From Lepas anatifera (taxonomy: Eukaryota; Arthropoda; Thecostraca; Lepadidae): a DNA stretch of 64,000 nucleotides. Below are positions 11,511 to 23,349 of the stretch, piece by piece. The notes under the pieces were generated by a model, which did not search any database, had not been told where the DNA came from, and was given only the letters and a program-made list of their open reading frames with translations. The stretch lies in assembly GCA_034440635.1 (NCBI GenBank), contig JAOTON010000198.1, forward strand, positions 682,001 through 746,000, written 5' to 3'. The position numbers and the translations under genes are program-made. Positions within the stretch are counted from its first letter, which is position 1; each line of letters starts with the position of its first letter.

Positions 11511-13997
11511 AATAATAAGCTGGGATGAAATAACACAATTTTCGTGAATCATCCCAGCTCAGTACCTTTTAGTGCATTCGAACATGCTGAATCCAAAAAT
11601 GATGCTTAAAGTTGTCAAAAATATCTGCGATACCCTGCCATTTTAGTTTTTGTATAATCTTGATTTTCGCGTTTTACCAATATTGTGTGTCATCTTCCAA
11701 AAGTCGCAAGTATGCAACATAGTACCTTATTTGAAATACATCGGTGAGGTGGATCGATTTAACACATCAAAGTCTTGAAAATATGAATATTTTAGACAAT
11801 ATTGGGGCTTAAATGTTCATAGCAAGCTGAGTTAACAGCGCAGTCTTATTCAGCTTCATCTATTTCGTATATACCTATGTGCACGCAGGTGCACACGGTA
11901 TATGCAATTCTTTGCTAACAGATTTTCTTACATTTCTTCTTTGCGTTGACAGAATGAACCTAGCCAAAGTACCCGTAAAATGCATATTGATCGAGTTACA
12001 GGAAGTTACAGGTTACAGGAAGCCTACTGCATTGCTGCTATCGGGCTCTGATCCGACTGCATCAGGTAAAACGTTCTTTTCTTCAAATAAGTTTTACTCT
12101 ATGAGATGCAGAGAGCAGGCGTTTCTGGATGGACATGTCATCACAGCAGTTAGCACATTAGTTGTGCCGCGTGATTGCCTCCGAAAAGCTGGGCTGGTTT
12201 GAAAACAAATGAAAGACTCCATTTCTTTTCCTGGGACTCGCAGCATCTGTCTGCTGTGTCAGGTCGATGGGTCGGTCCATCAGATCTTTTCTCAGGTTAG
12301 GGAGGGTCCGCAGAACGGTTTTAAGTTTATTCTTGATACCTAAGACGAATTAATCGTAGGAAAATGAGGCCAACAAACATGCAGAACAACCATTCTGAGT
12401 GGCCATCATCGGAGCTCCTCAGGCCGGACCTACCAACGTTGCGCAACGCCTTAGCAATAATGTATCTTGTCAAAGAAAGCACTGTGAATTAAGTATTAAC
12501 ATCAAGAGACCTAGCGAGGGGCGGTTGCACCCGAAATTAAGGACCGCGTCAACTCCAGGCTGGCAACAATCACAGGAAAGAAAGATTGAGAACAAATTGG
12601 AGAGACTCATGACCAGGCAAAGCAGACGCCAAAATCGAGAGGAAAACAGTCAGAGGGAAGCATTCTCCAGAAGACTGGACAAGCTTTTTGACATTTCCAT
12701 TTGCAAATGCCCAAACAAAACTTGTCAGGAGCAAGGGTGCAAACTGCTAACGTGTAACGCGTGGGCATTCATGTTACATGCGACTGTCCTCGGGAGGACA
12801 AAATTGGTCAAAATAGGGACCACAGGGAACATACAGCTGAGATCAGCGGAAAGAAACCCAATACGAAAAATAAACAAAACACGGGAAAGAAAGGCCAAAT
12901 GTCGAGCAATACTCGACAAGAGAAGACAAATTCCACAGGAAAAGGCAGGACCTGAGCAAACATACGAGCAGTCAGCAGCAGTCAACCACCTGCAGCTGCT
13001 GGAGCTGGCACCAGATTCAGCAAACACAAAAGCGCTGAAGTGCTTGAAGAGAAATACGCACTGGCCATCCTGAGAACATCCTCCTGCCCATGTTCGCTGA
13101 TGAAGCTGCATCTGTGGCGTGCGGCCGGAAATGCCATACTGGCAGCAAGAGATGACAGCGGCCAAGGTGACACGAGTGTCCGGACATTCAGAGTCCCCAA
13201 GTTCAATCAGGATGCTCGCCACTTCTCTGAGCTGATAAACCTGGACGAAGAGAATGTCACAGGACCAATTTTGATCGCCAAGCTGACGAAAAACGAGCTG
13301 ATAAAAGTTCCGCGAAGAGCCACTATCAGTGGCATCCTTGCCCCGCCACATTCAAAGTGTGGAACGCTGTGTCAAGCTTGTCACGAAAGCCAGTGCAACT
13401 GTTCGTGGCCACAATGCCAGAGATGGATTTATTAGAGAGGAGCAGCATCTCGCCAGCTGCTGCTAAAGTAAGACACCAAAAAGACTGGATAGGGGTACTT
13501 CCATAATCTCTGTATACGAGAAGCGAATCGTAGATGCATCCGTTGGCAGTGAATTGCATGTACCGTGAGCACCTGATAAATAAATTTTCAAATAAATAAA
13601 CCTAATAAATAAACCCGCACGCACAACTATACAAAATAAATGAATATGAGTAACGCTGGACTCTTGCTTTGATTTCACTCAATATGAACCTTTAAACCCC
13701 ACTAATATCTCCTACACGATTAATCTTATCAAGATTTTGATATGTTTAAATCGATCCACCTCACCGAGATCTTTCAAATGAGGAGCTGCTTTGCATACTT
13801 GCGACTTTTGGAAGATGATGCACAATATGGGTAAAACGCAAAAATAAAGACTATACAAAAACCAAAATGGCCGGGTATCGCAGAAATAATTGACAACGTT
13901 AAGTACCATTTTTTGATTCAGCATGTTCGAATGCACTAAAATGATAATGAGCTCGGATGATTTTCGAAAATTGTGTTATTTCAACCCAGCTTAATAA
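11511..13997 (+). mobile_element. 2.5 kb DNA transposon with ~400 bp TIRs
   Basis: The left terminal repeat (11511-11922) and right terminal repeat (13541-13997) are imperfect reverse complements. Both start with TAAGCTGGGWTGAAATAACA and share CACAATTTTCG, TTTTAGTGCATTCGAACATG and TCTTCCAAAAGTCGCAAG. The right copy has an AT-rich insertion near 13570-13610. Between them lie two coding segments (12399-13073 and 13040-13435) that resemble the N-terminal part of an invertebrate transposon protein. The catalytic part is missing, so this looks like an internally deleted copy. Target-site duplications are unclear. Confidence 0.75.
12399..13435 (+). pseudogene. Truncated transposon protein (LDKLFDI type)
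   Basis: The first frame (12399-13073) contains RRLDKLFDISICKCPNK with a following C-x4-C pattern. An overlapping frame near 12770 continues with HVTCDCPREDK, so a frameshift breaks a cysteine-rich segment. A second frame (13040-13435) begins LEEKYALAILRTS and ends in a Cys-rich tail. This order (LDKLFDI, Cys/His cluster, then a helical SDR-like region) is one I associate with uncharacterised invertebrate proteins from transposons. The downstream catalytic part is absent. Function in transposition is inferred from the flanking terminal inverted repeats. Confidence 0.5.
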
Positions 13998-13999
13998 AC

Positions 14000-15140
14000 A
14001 CCCCCTTCTCAAAATGCATGAATTTGACTTAGGTTTCCAACGGTATGCCCCGGACACGTCTTTCTGCCTCAAGTTTTTCTACGAGTTTTGCTCTCTCTTT
14101 TCCAAAAGCCCTTTTTGCTTGGTTTATTTCGATCCTGGATCACCAAAAACAACGGAAGTGGGCTTTTTTGCCTTCTTTAAAAAAATACATCAAAAATTAA
14201 TTACAGCAACATAAATGCATTAAAATTAATTACAGCAACATAATTCTGTAATAATTGTGACAGAATATCCTGTATAAATTCCACACTAATCCGTCAAAAC
14301 TACTCAAGAGCTTTAAGGTCAAACACTAAATCAGCTCTCCTGAAAAGTAGCAAAAATGCACGTATGTACGCCTCATTGCCTTTGGACGGCAGCAATCAAA
14401 TGTCACGTGATACCTAGAAAAGCTCAATCAAGCTTCAAGTTTCCTCGGCGCTGCGAGAAGTAAAAAAATCGGTAACTTGAATATTACAGGCCTGCGCCTG
14501 GGACAATGAAAAACATACCACCAAGCACGCGATGGCGCATGGGGATTAAGGAAATGTGTCGCATGAGTTTGAACGAAAACACCCTCTTGTAGCGTGAACC
14601 TTTGACATCATACCCCGTAGTGTCTAAAAACTCCCCGTTGGCGGCGAAACAGGCGTATTCAGGTCCTAGTACGGGCCCGGCCCGCCGATTTCGTGTTCCT
14701 TTGTCGCCCCGAGGCGGTGCATGGCAGGAAAGGAGCGGGGGGGGCGGAACAGGTGGTACGTTCAGAAAACGCTTGTTAGTCCGCAAACGGTATTAGGTCA
14801 AGTGGAATAACAAACACAGTTGTTTCGGCATGCTTGACGGGAATGAATGCTTAGCAGTGCATTTTTTAATCAAATTTTTGTTGGTGACCCAACAAGTAAC
14901 GCGACGATTTGCGAGCTCGAAGGGCGACATCTCACTAGGCACATTTGCTTTTGTTTCCTGCTTGGCACTATGAGCCTAGTTTAGGGGCAACAACGACCTT
15001 GAGCAAAAGGCACAACGGCACCTGTCGACAAGGGAACCGGAATCCATGTATTCACCACTAGAAGGATCGCCAGTGGGAGACAATCCGAAGGACTGGTGAC
15101 CGTTGGGTAGGTGAGGCAAAAATTGTTACCAGTGTGCACA
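14000..15140. other. No gene seen; small tandem duplication
   Basis: At 14192-14242 the unit AAAATTAATTACAGCAACAT is duplicated. A GC-rich segment at 14640-14760 is open on both strands, with no recognised domain. Confidence 0.4.
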
Positions 15141-15145
15141 AAATA

Positions 15146-15484
15146 ATGTCCTGTGCCTCAGGTTCAAGGGAATGTATGTAATATTTATAATGGGGTTTAG
15201 ACTGAGATACCCAAATGTTCTGCGCCTCTGGTTAAATAGAAGGTATCATCTTTATAGTGTGGTTTAGGCTAAGATGGCCAAATGTCCTGTGCCTCGGTTA
15301 AAGGGCATGTATATAATATTTATAATGGGGTTTAGACTGAGATAGTCAAATTTCCTGTGCCGCCGGTTAAGGGTAATGTATAATATTTATAGTGGGGTTT
15401 AGATTGATATAGTAAAACATCCTGCGCCTCAGGTTAAAGGGAGTGTATCATCTTTAAAGTGAAGTTTAGACTGAGATATCCATG
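15146..15484. repeat. Five-copy ~67 bp tandem repeat
   Basis: Each unit begins near TCCTGTGCCTCxGGTTAA, continues with TATMATMTTTATAGTGGGGT and ends TTTAGACTGAGATA. Units start around 15146, 15212, 15279, 15347 and 15417 and differ by substitutions. No open frame spans the array. Confidence 0.8.
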
Positions 15485-15499
15485 CGATGAAACGTACCA

Positions 15500-16480
15500 A
15501 AAACCCCCAGTTTAGCATTTCGTTTGCCCCAAAATACATTTGCGGAGAAAAAAAGGTGTTAACAGTGTATTCCGGCCACGCCGGTCCCGCGCCCGCCAGT
15601 TACCAACCAACAGCTGGGCGTCGTCATTCGGCTCGTAGGGGAGAAGAGGCGGGATACGTGAGAGCAGAGAGTTGAAAAAGGCGGGGTACGTGTGAGCAGA
15701 GTTGAAAAAGAAGGACGCTCATGAAGCACGTTGCTCCGTTAAAGTTGAGTTTCGACATGAACAGAGTATACCTTCAGCAGCAGTTTTCAGTATGCTCCAC
15801 GCGCCTGATAGCTCAGTTTGAACCCTCGAGAGGACCATATTCCCTTGAAATGCCAATCGGAGGTGCTGCAGTCCCTTCAGTTCTAACGTGAAGCAGTGGT
15901 AGCTGCTGGATACAGTATGTAGCACACCTCGATCTATGTCCGGTAAGAGCAGGATGGAAGAACACTAGCTGCATGGAAATAACAAGGTACTGCTAGTTCC
16001 TAAAAATAGCCTCCTGATCTAATACGCCTGTATTCTATGGCATGCTACTTCCCGTTAAGCCACCAGCAGCCTCAAGAGTGGTGGTAACTGCACGTTCCAA
16101 ACCAAACCACGCCTAAACCGTCTTTTCCAGGGCATTGGCTCCATTCATCATTGCAACAGAAATAATCTAAACGGTTTCTCGTAAGCGTGGCCGCCGTGGC
16201 TGTTTAGCTGCTTTCTCTCGGGCAGGAGCAGCTGGTCTCAGTTTTCAGCTTTCAGTCCGCTCGTCCAAATATCCAGTTACCCAGAACTGCACGGGCTGCT
16301 TGTTTGCCGGGCCGACTGATTCCAAAGAGGCGCCATTCACCGCAATGGCTTCTTTCTCAGGCCATTCAACTCACGGCTGAAAGGCGGAGTCCCAGACAAG
16401 AGCAAACCCTATGCATTTCTGAGCAAGGCTCGGAAATGATGTTGGAAGATGTTGACATAAAAAGATTTTGATGTAGCTTT
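15500..16480. other. No gene seen
   Basis: Moderate GC, no recognised domain, repeat or RNA. Short open frames near 15490-15680 and on the minus strand at 15719-15925 lack supporting features. Confidence 0.4.
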
Positions 16481-16499
16481 TGAACTCGGAAAGATGTTA

Positions 16500-16765
16500 A
16501 TTGGCTTTTTCCCCGAATCCTGGATGCACAATGCAGTAAATTCACAGTGATTATATATTCCCCCACAGCTGGCACCTCGAATTCGAGGAGTCAGCTCACA
16601 CTATGGTTAAACATTTCCCCATCAATTACCTACATGGAGGTTCTAGGGCAGGGCTATGCCTGAATATATAATCACTGAGTTTGCTATATCGTACATTCAG
16701 GATTCAGGAGAAAGACCAATTACCACGTTATCAACCTGTAATCATGCTCCTCCCTCGGTGCGGCA
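16500..16765. repeat. Fold-back with Penelope-like terminal motif
   Basis: The left side (CGAATCCTGGATG...TCACAGTGATTATATATTC) is an imperfect reverse complement of the right side (GAATATATAATCACTGAG...CATTCAGGATTCAGG). The right end continues ACCACGTTATCAACCTGTAATCATGCTCCTC, shared with 40915-40985. The GGGCTATGCCTGAATAT core resembles GGGCTGTGCCCGAATAT at 40.88 kb. Confidence 0.5.
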
Positions 16766-16935
16766 TTCCGAAATCCATCTACCTCTGGAATTTTTTAACT
16801 CCGATGAGAAGCAATAACGCATACTATTTGTATAAAAACATACTTACATATACCCCCTCTATCAGAATAAAACATCTCCAACAGATGAGTTAATCGTAAC
16901 CCAGACATTTCAAGACCAAGTTACTCCGCCGATGG

Positions 16936-17180
16936 ATGGCAGACTGCAGCGGAGCAGAGGCGGTCACGGCCACCGTCGGAGGGGGGTGTACAGGTCGCAG
17001 TATCCAGCAGCGGAGGCCGGAACTGCAGCAAAGGCGACGGCGCGGCCAGCTACCCGTCCCTGACCGGGAACTGCTTCCCGTGCCGCCGACTCCCCACCTC
17101 GAGTCCAGCAGTGCCAGTAGCCAGGAGATCCCAGTGTTGATGACCCCGCGTCCCGACACCGAACAGCAGATCACTGAGGG
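16936..17180 (+). CDS. Possible exon, Pro/Gln/Arg-rich, unknown
   Basis: A GC-rich open stretch starts with ATG at 16936 and reads MADCSGAEAVTATVGGG, later VPDRELLPVPPTPHLES and MTPRPDTEQQITEG. It then runs into the fold-back repeat at 17172. Composition is protein-like and disordered. No family is recognised and no splice donor is obvious. Confidence 0.25.
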
Positions 17181-17445
17181 GATGGTCCAGGCCCTCTTGC
17201 GAAAATCCAAGAACTTTTGGTGCCAGACATTTTTTTCAGAAAATACCTACTGGCCTTGAAAAATACCCAAGATAAATGACGCAAAGAAATGGAACGAAAA
17301 CGCTATTATTGCCCTGTTCTTGGTAATGACTATTATGACTCACGTGTTTCAATCCCTTGCGTTTTTTGTCTTGGGTAGTTTTTGCCAAGCACCTGGCACC
17401 AAAAGCTCTCGGATTTTCGCAAGAGGGCCTGGACCATCCCCTTAG
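17172..17445. repeat. Palindromic fold-back element
   Basis: GGGGATGGTCCAGGCCCTC at 17178 and GAGGGCCTGGACCATCCCC at 17424 are exact inverse partners. Pairing continues inward for about 100 bp (TTGCGAAAATCCAAGAAC against its complement). The loop is about 60 bp. It is a MITE-like hairpin that has replaced the end of the preceding open frame. Confidence 0.75.
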
Positions 17446-18599
17446 TAACCAACCCACGCATGGGCAGTGGCACCCGCCCAGTACACCAAATCGTCTGCAC
17501 GCTGAGCCAGCTCTTCTAGCCAGCTCCGAACACCCCGGACACAGCCGGCTGACCCTGCCAGGGTATGTAAACCGGCTGCAGCTTATAGCTATAATTTCAA
17601 GGTATAAGTAACCCACGCACAATACGGCAGTCCCGAAGATTCCCCGACATAAGAGCTGATGTCTTGACGCGTCAGCCCGGCGTCCTCTGCTTTACCGAAA
17701 CAAGTCTGAAATAATCCACTCCGCGTCAACGTCTCTCCATCGAGGGTCCCGTCTCTTACGCCGTGGCCGTGTCTTTGGAAGAAATAAGAGCCGTGGGTGC
17801 GTGTGCATCTATCCGAGAGACGACTTACAAGCAGAAGAACTGAACGTACCCAACCCATTAGGATGCAATTCTCTTGTCGAATCACTGTGGATGAAAGTGA
17901 AGCTCGGATGAAAGTGAAGCTCGACAAGAAAAAGCTGCCTTGGTTGGATGTAAGTATCGACCACCATCTACGAGTCATGTGCAAACCTCGATTCAATTGA
18001 TTGAAGCAATGTTGTTAACCATGATATGAATGGGACATGTTTGCCGATAACCTAATCAATGTAGTAAATTTACATGCACCATCCAGACGTCTCCGCGTTC
18101 ACAACGAGCGTCATCCCCCAGCCACGAATGACATACTTGATCTCGTGGAGCAAACAAGAGGCACCAAAAATATAGGTAATGTCACACTACATAATTATTA
18201 AGACACCGTGGCAAAGCGAGCTATATGGAAAGATTGCAGGGGCAGAATTTGAGATCGCTTGAAAAATGGCAACTCCTCCGAAGTATTTTTTTCTTTTTCT
18301 GTTACGACCAGCACTAGCTTCCAAATGATGGCCCGTACTCAGCCATAAAATTGAACCACCACTAATGATCTGAATCCCTATTTTACAAAAATTAAGCTCT
18401 AAAACGCGAGATCAAGTAATTTCTGCATTTCAAAGATGGGGGCAAGATCTGCTTCCGGTTCTTCTACCTCGAGCCAATGCAGGAGCTTTCCGAATAATCT
18501 CTAGTACCCTGCACGAACTGCGAAAAGTGGAGTTCTCTACGACTAACAAAAATTATTGCACTAAACATGATGTTCCGATCGAAATTCTGAGGCACTGTT

Positions 18600-19570
18600 T
18601 CAGCATCAACAGACATATTGTATTGAAATTTTCAAATGCCATTTACCCATCCGAAACCGTACCCAAAAGCTAGACGTGCATTGGTTCTTTCAATTCTTAC
18701 ACGTGGAGATCCTTCCACGTCAGCCAATTCTAGACCATTGACCACAGTTCCATCCATTAGCTTTTCTTTAATTATTGGTAAATACTCAATTGACGCCATA
18801 CCTGGCCAACCAGCACCTCCTCAGTGAGAAACAGCGCGGTTTTTTTGTAGAAAAACACTCAACGTGTACTCAGCGTTTCAAATGACATATATCATTTTCA
18901 AATAGCAATGATTACTCTCGTCAATTTAGCTCGCTACTTAGACATAATTGACCAAGGGACTCTTCTTAAAAAAAAGACTGAAACCATTACCAAGTTCCAC
19001 TGGTTGGTTCAAAAGCCATTTACAGAATCATGTTCAACGTGTCAAACTTCGAGAAAACGTATCTGAACCTGCAACAATATCCATAGGAACATTTCAGGGC
19101 ACATGCTTAGAGTAGTTATTGAGTAGCATTATCTCTAATGGCCTGGAATGTGATATCCCTAGAGAAATCAATTACTTTAAAATCACACTGGAACGCTACG
19201 CTGACGATTGTCAGCTGGAAATCAGGGGACCGCGAGCTCGTATTGATCAAATGAAGGCAGTCTGGAATCTGTCTTAGAAATTATTAATCAATGGTTTCAG
19301 CAGCATGGCATATTTGTGAATGCAGGGACGTCAGTTTGCCCACATCGACCAGCCGCCTCCACTACGTTCATGGGTCAACGGTTAGGATCCGTATCTGCTG
19401 TGAAACGCTTTGTCTGATAACGGACTGTCAACTTCCATGGGACAGCCAGGTGAACAACATATGCGATCGGTATCTTGGTATTTTGATAGAACTTTTCCAC
19501 GCTCAAAACATGTGTTGCCTCGCCACGTATTGCTACGATTGATTGATTTTCTTGTATTTTTTCTACTGCA
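18600..19570 (+). pseudogene. Decayed non-LTR retrotransposon RT
   Basis: Pieces of a LINE reverse transcriptase appear in order across frames: ARRALVLSILTRGDPST followed by NSRPLTTVPSIS (18666-18770, the xYRPIS region), LSEKQRGFFVEKHST (18822-18860), GTFQGTCL (19092, the VPQGS-like region), RYADDCQLEI (19194-19223, the catalytic YADD), then thumb-like segments including WDSQVNNICDRYLGILI. Many stops and frame changes separate them. Strand and motif order are secure; clade is not determined. It is distinct from the LINE at 30.7-33.2 kb. Confidence 0.75.
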
Positions 19571-19599
19571 GTTTTGTATACCGGTTTTGAAGTGGAAAT

Positions 19600-20380
19600 A
19601 CTACCTGCTTTAGAAAAAAATCAAAACGATTTCAGCTTTGTTGCTAGAGTTTAATCCGGGCGTAGAAAGTTTGATCATATTTCGGATTGTATGAGACAAT
19701 TAGGCTAGTAGATTCTCGTCAGTTTTTAGTTTACGACCTTTGTTTGCTCTACATAGTTCCTCAGGCAAACCCGTGCATTGTATGGTATGTTTCGTTTCGA
19801 TCATGAAGGAAACCAGCAGGAGACCATCGAATCATCGTTCTATGATTAGGCCCAGAACAAACCACGGAAATAGAATATTTTGTTATCGCGCGTCTCAGTT
19901 CTTTAGCCATCACTGTGGTCACCTCAACGACTTGCTCGGCGTTCGATGGAATAAGTTTTAAAGAATAGGCAGGGATATAGCTCAGAACATGTTATACATA
20001 TGTATTTAGGTTGGGCTTTTCTGATGGCTGTGACCCATCGTCTCTTTAAGCTTTTATATTTTAGAGTAAATGCGTTTTTTTGCCGTATTTTTTTACAAAT
20101 CCAACACGCAAATGACGATCTCGACAGAGTGAGTGAGCATAATTTCCTTAGTAATTTCCCCGGCATTGTCAGTTTCTTCCAAAATGATGGTGTTGTCACT
20201 CGCCGAAATAGTGCGAATAAAGGCCGAGAGGAAACACGAGACGCTGAACGATCCTGTATAATCAGCCCACCGAAATTCAGTTTATAAGCTTTCACCGTGT
20301 TCAGGAATGAGCCGGGAAGCGTGTTTGCGCAGAATCTAGCGAGCCCAGCACAAAGCTCTTATTAGGCTGCCGTTCCACGT
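19600..20380. other. No recognised gene
   Basis: A 95-codon plus-strand frame and a 123-codon minus-strand frame overlap at 19924-20295. Neither shows a recognised domain or exon boundaries. Confidence 0.35.
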
Positions 20381-20384
20381 TCAG

Positions 20385-20607
20385 TGCCATACGCGGATAC
20401 AGGGGGCAAAGGGGGGGGCAGGCGCCCCCTGAAAGGTCGATGGCGCCCCTAAAATATCACTTCCGAGCCTCCCCCGATTGAACACCAGCCCCAACGAAAG
20501 GATTTTGCGCCTATTTCATAGGTTTTGCCAGTTAAAAGTGACGGCCCCCTCTCAAGAGTCCGGATGGCGCCCCCTCCCCGATTGGCAATCCTGGATCCGC
20601 CTATGGT
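20385..20607 (-). mobile_element. MITE with GGCGGATCCAGG end
   Basis: The right end reads CCTGGATCCGCCTATG (20590-20606), preceded by CGATTGGCAATC. Internally it has repeated GGCGCCCCCT blocks. The element is inverted relative to the copy at 57425-57693, which has both ends. The left end is eroded (ACGCGGATACAGGGGGC). Confidence 0.65.
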
Positions 20608-20783
20608 TCGTGCATCTCGGTCGTCTCATTCCCTACCATTCCCTGACTTATGCCGCTTCAAAATCAGTGAGCCCCCTGTCCTGGAGGAGACTCAAGTACC
20701 ATACATGCCTCGAGTAAAAAAAAACTCAGATAGGCTCCACTTCTGATTGCATTTCCGAGAGCACATTCCTTGGGGGCCAACCA

Positions 20784-20890
20784 TCAGGATGCGGCGGCAC
20801 CACCTGTCTGCTCTGTACTCCCGGGTCGGAGCTGGAGGTTGTGCCTGAGGTCGCGACTGTGTCTGGCCTGAGACCTGGTATTTGCCCCGT
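20784..20890 (-). CDS. Candidate last exon of the sulfotransferase (weak)
   Basis: On the minus strand a good acceptor (TGCCTCTGTTGCAG) precedes two bases and then an open frame reading GANTRSQARHSRDLRHNLQL up to a TGA. The phase would fit the donor at 23840. The usual family C-terminus with an EFYEF-like motif is not present, and the intron would include the 38 bp minisatellite. It may be coincidence. Confidence 0.2.
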
Positions 20891-21114
20891 CTGCAACAGA
20901 GGCACGATAAACAATGTATTCACCGGAACCAAACGAGATCACACGATTCCACTGGCATTATCTACAATTACTTGTTTCTTATATTGATCGTGACTGACCA
21001 GTAGGCCGAAAGAGAGTCAAAGGATGTGACAAATTCGAATTCACACGTGTTTTCAGATAAATTCTGTCAATAAAGCCCTTTGAATTCTGTATTATTTGTA
21101 TAGACCAGTGCAAA

Positions 21115-22252
21115 GCCTCCCTCCCAGGTCCGTCGCAGACACACTCAGTCTCCTGTCAGGCTCAGGTCCGTCACAGACACAGTCAGTCTCCTGTCAGGCT
21201 CAGGTCCGTCGCAGACACAGTCAGTCTCCTGTCAGGCTCAGGACCGTCGCAGACACAGTCAGTCTCCTGTCAGGCTCAGGTCCGTCGCAGACACAGTCAG
21301 CCTCCTGTTAGGCTCAGGTCCGTCGCAGACACAGTCAGTCTCCTGTCAGGCTCAGGTCCGTCGCAGACACGGTCAGCCTCCTGTCAGGCTCAGGTCCGTC
21401 GCAGACACAGTCAGCCTCCTGTCGCTCAGGTCCGTCGCAGACACAGTCAGCCTCCTGTCAGGCTCAGGTCCGGCGCAGACACAGTCAGTCTCCTGTCAGG
21501 CTCAGGTCCGTCGCAGACACAGTCAGTCTCCTGTCAGGCTCAGGTCCGTCGTAAACACAGTCAGTCTCCTGTCAGGCTCAGGTCCGTCGCAGACACAGTC
21601 AGTCTCCTGTCAGGCTCAGGTCCGTCGCAGACACAGTCAGCCTCCTGTCAGGCTCAGGTCCGTCGCAGACACAGTCAGCCTCCTGTCAGGCTCAGGTCCG
21701 TCGCCGACACAGTCAGCCTCCTGTCAGGCTCAGGTCCGTCGCAGACACAGTCAGTCTCCTGTCGGCTCAGGTCCGTCACAGACACAGTCAGCCTTCCCTG
21801 TCCGGCGCAGACACAGTCAGTCTCCTGTCAGGCTCAGGTCCGTCGCAGACACAGTCAGCCTCCTGTCAGGCTCAGGTCCGTCGCAGACACAGTCAGTCTC
21901 CTGTCAGACTCAGGTCCGTCGCAGACACAGTCAGTCTCCTGTCAGGCTCAGGTCCGTCGCAGACACAGTCAGCCTCCTGTCAGGCTCAGGTCCGTTGCAG
22001 ACACAGTCAGTCTCCTGTCAGGCTCAGGTCCGTCGCAGACACAGTCAGTCTCCTGTCAGGCTCAGGTCCGTCGCAGACACAGTCAGTCTCCTGTCAGGCT
22101 CAGGTCCGTCGCAGACACAGTCAGCCTCCTGTCAGGCTCAGGTCCGTCGCAGACACAGTCAGTCTCCTGTCAGGACTCAGGTCCGTCGTAAACACAGTCA
22201 GTCTCCTGTCAGGCTCAGGTCCGTCGCAGACACAGCCAGTCTCCTGTCAGGC
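21115..22252. repeat. 38 bp minisatellite, about 30 copies
   Basis: The unit contains CAGGCTCAGGTCCGTCGC followed by AGACACAGTCAGTCTCCTGT. Variants include GTCAGCCTCC for GTCAGTCTCC, CGTAAACAC for CGCAGACAC, and a few shortened or broken units (for example near 21795). Because 38 is not a multiple of three, open stretches such as 21096-21311 and 21995-22300 cycle through three frames with a 38-residue period. That is an effect of the repeat lacking stops and does not argue for a gene. Confidence 0.95.
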
Positions 22253-22259
22253 TTTCATT

Positions 22260-23080
22260 CTTTCAAAATCTTATTTTTGCGGGCACACGCGCCGGGACCA
22301 GAATTTGTCCTGCCGAGGACTTATCCAGGGCCATCTCGGCCTTGCCGACGCCGAGACACGTGCCGGGACACAATAAAATAGTATGGGGAAAAGTAAAGTA
22401 TGTACACGTTAAATGAATCATCGTGTGACGGTTTAGACTAGAGACTTTACTTTCTCCGTACTTACTTACTCTGTACTTTGTCGGTATCCAACATTCATGC
22501 AAGCTATTATCCCGGGGCTAGTATTTTCGTTAATTCCCCTACTTATTTCAAATATGTCCGCGATCGGATACAGATAAGATCATCCGTTTTACATATGTTT
22601 TCCCGTGGCATTTCATCAAATGACCAATTGGTATTAAATCTGAGTCATTGGAGTGTTATTTTTCAACGTTTATGTCATTGCTGTGTAACTCTGCAGGATT
22701 GTGTATTCTGGCATTTAGTAGCTGAGCCGACCCCAGCTTTTACCGGGCCCAATGCATGTTGCTGTTGAAATTGAATAAAATAAATAAAATGACCTTAAAT
22801 AGCTACAGTGACATCGTATAGTAGCATTTAGGGACAGCTCACCAAGTTCTGGCTAAAAGTTGGAGGCTTTAACAGGCAATAAAAAGTCACGCGACAAAAG
22901 TCCACGTCTAATGAGCCGTTATTTCTGGGGCTGGGAAGAATCCACACGCGACGATGACATTTCAGCACACGCATATGCACGTGCACACTCAAACCATCTC
23001 CCTCAATTATTCACATTTAAAAACCCCGGCATCTGGCCATTTACTTGAAGACCAAGGTAGCAACGTCCGTACGCTGTATT
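22260..23080. other. No gene seen
   Basis: Sequence between the minisatellite and the membrane-segment exon candidate. No domain is recognised. Confidence 0.4.
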
Positions 23081-23109
23081 TCAAAGAGAAGCCAACTGCG
23101 AGCCCTGCT

Positions 23110-23349
23110 CAGATGATCCTCTGTACCGCTAGCAGGCGCGCCTTCAAAGCTGTGTTATGGCGGAAGAGCTTTGGTGGTGTGGGAATACTGGTTTTGGCTT
23201 TTTCTGTGTTCCTTGTAGCGAATGGCTTTGAGCAAATACACCTGAGCGGGAGCTGCACCGCGACTCTTGGAAAAAGGACGAAAATTCAACGTAGCCCGGA
23301 AATGAAGACAAGGTCTACCGTTTCCGTACACTATTCAGATGTTATTTGA
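23110..23349 (+). CDS. Possible exon with a type II membrane anchor
   Basis: The open frame contains basic residues followed by an uncharged segment (RRAFKAVLWRKS, then GGVGILVLAFSVFLVANGF) and then polar residues with a short basic stretch. This is the layout of a Golgi type II anchor. It is on the plus strand, convergent with the sulfotransferase gene. No catalytic domain follows in frame, and the stop at 23347 would have to be avoided by splicing. A signal-anchor-like segment can arise by chance. Confidence 0.25.
   Translation, partial: QMILCTASRRAFKAVLWRKSFGGVGILVLAFSVFLVANGFEQIHLSGSCTATLGKRTKIQRSPEMKTRSTVSVHYSDVI

Noticed and set aside
12725..13351. 208-codon minus-strand open frame
   Set aside because: It is antisense to the transposon protein segments with better motif support and shows no domain of its own.
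21096..22381. Long open frames through the 38 bp repeat, possible repeat-rich protein
   Set aside because: Frames are open only because the unit lacks stops. The register shifts with each 38 bp unit and there is no start context, splice pattern or flanking domain.
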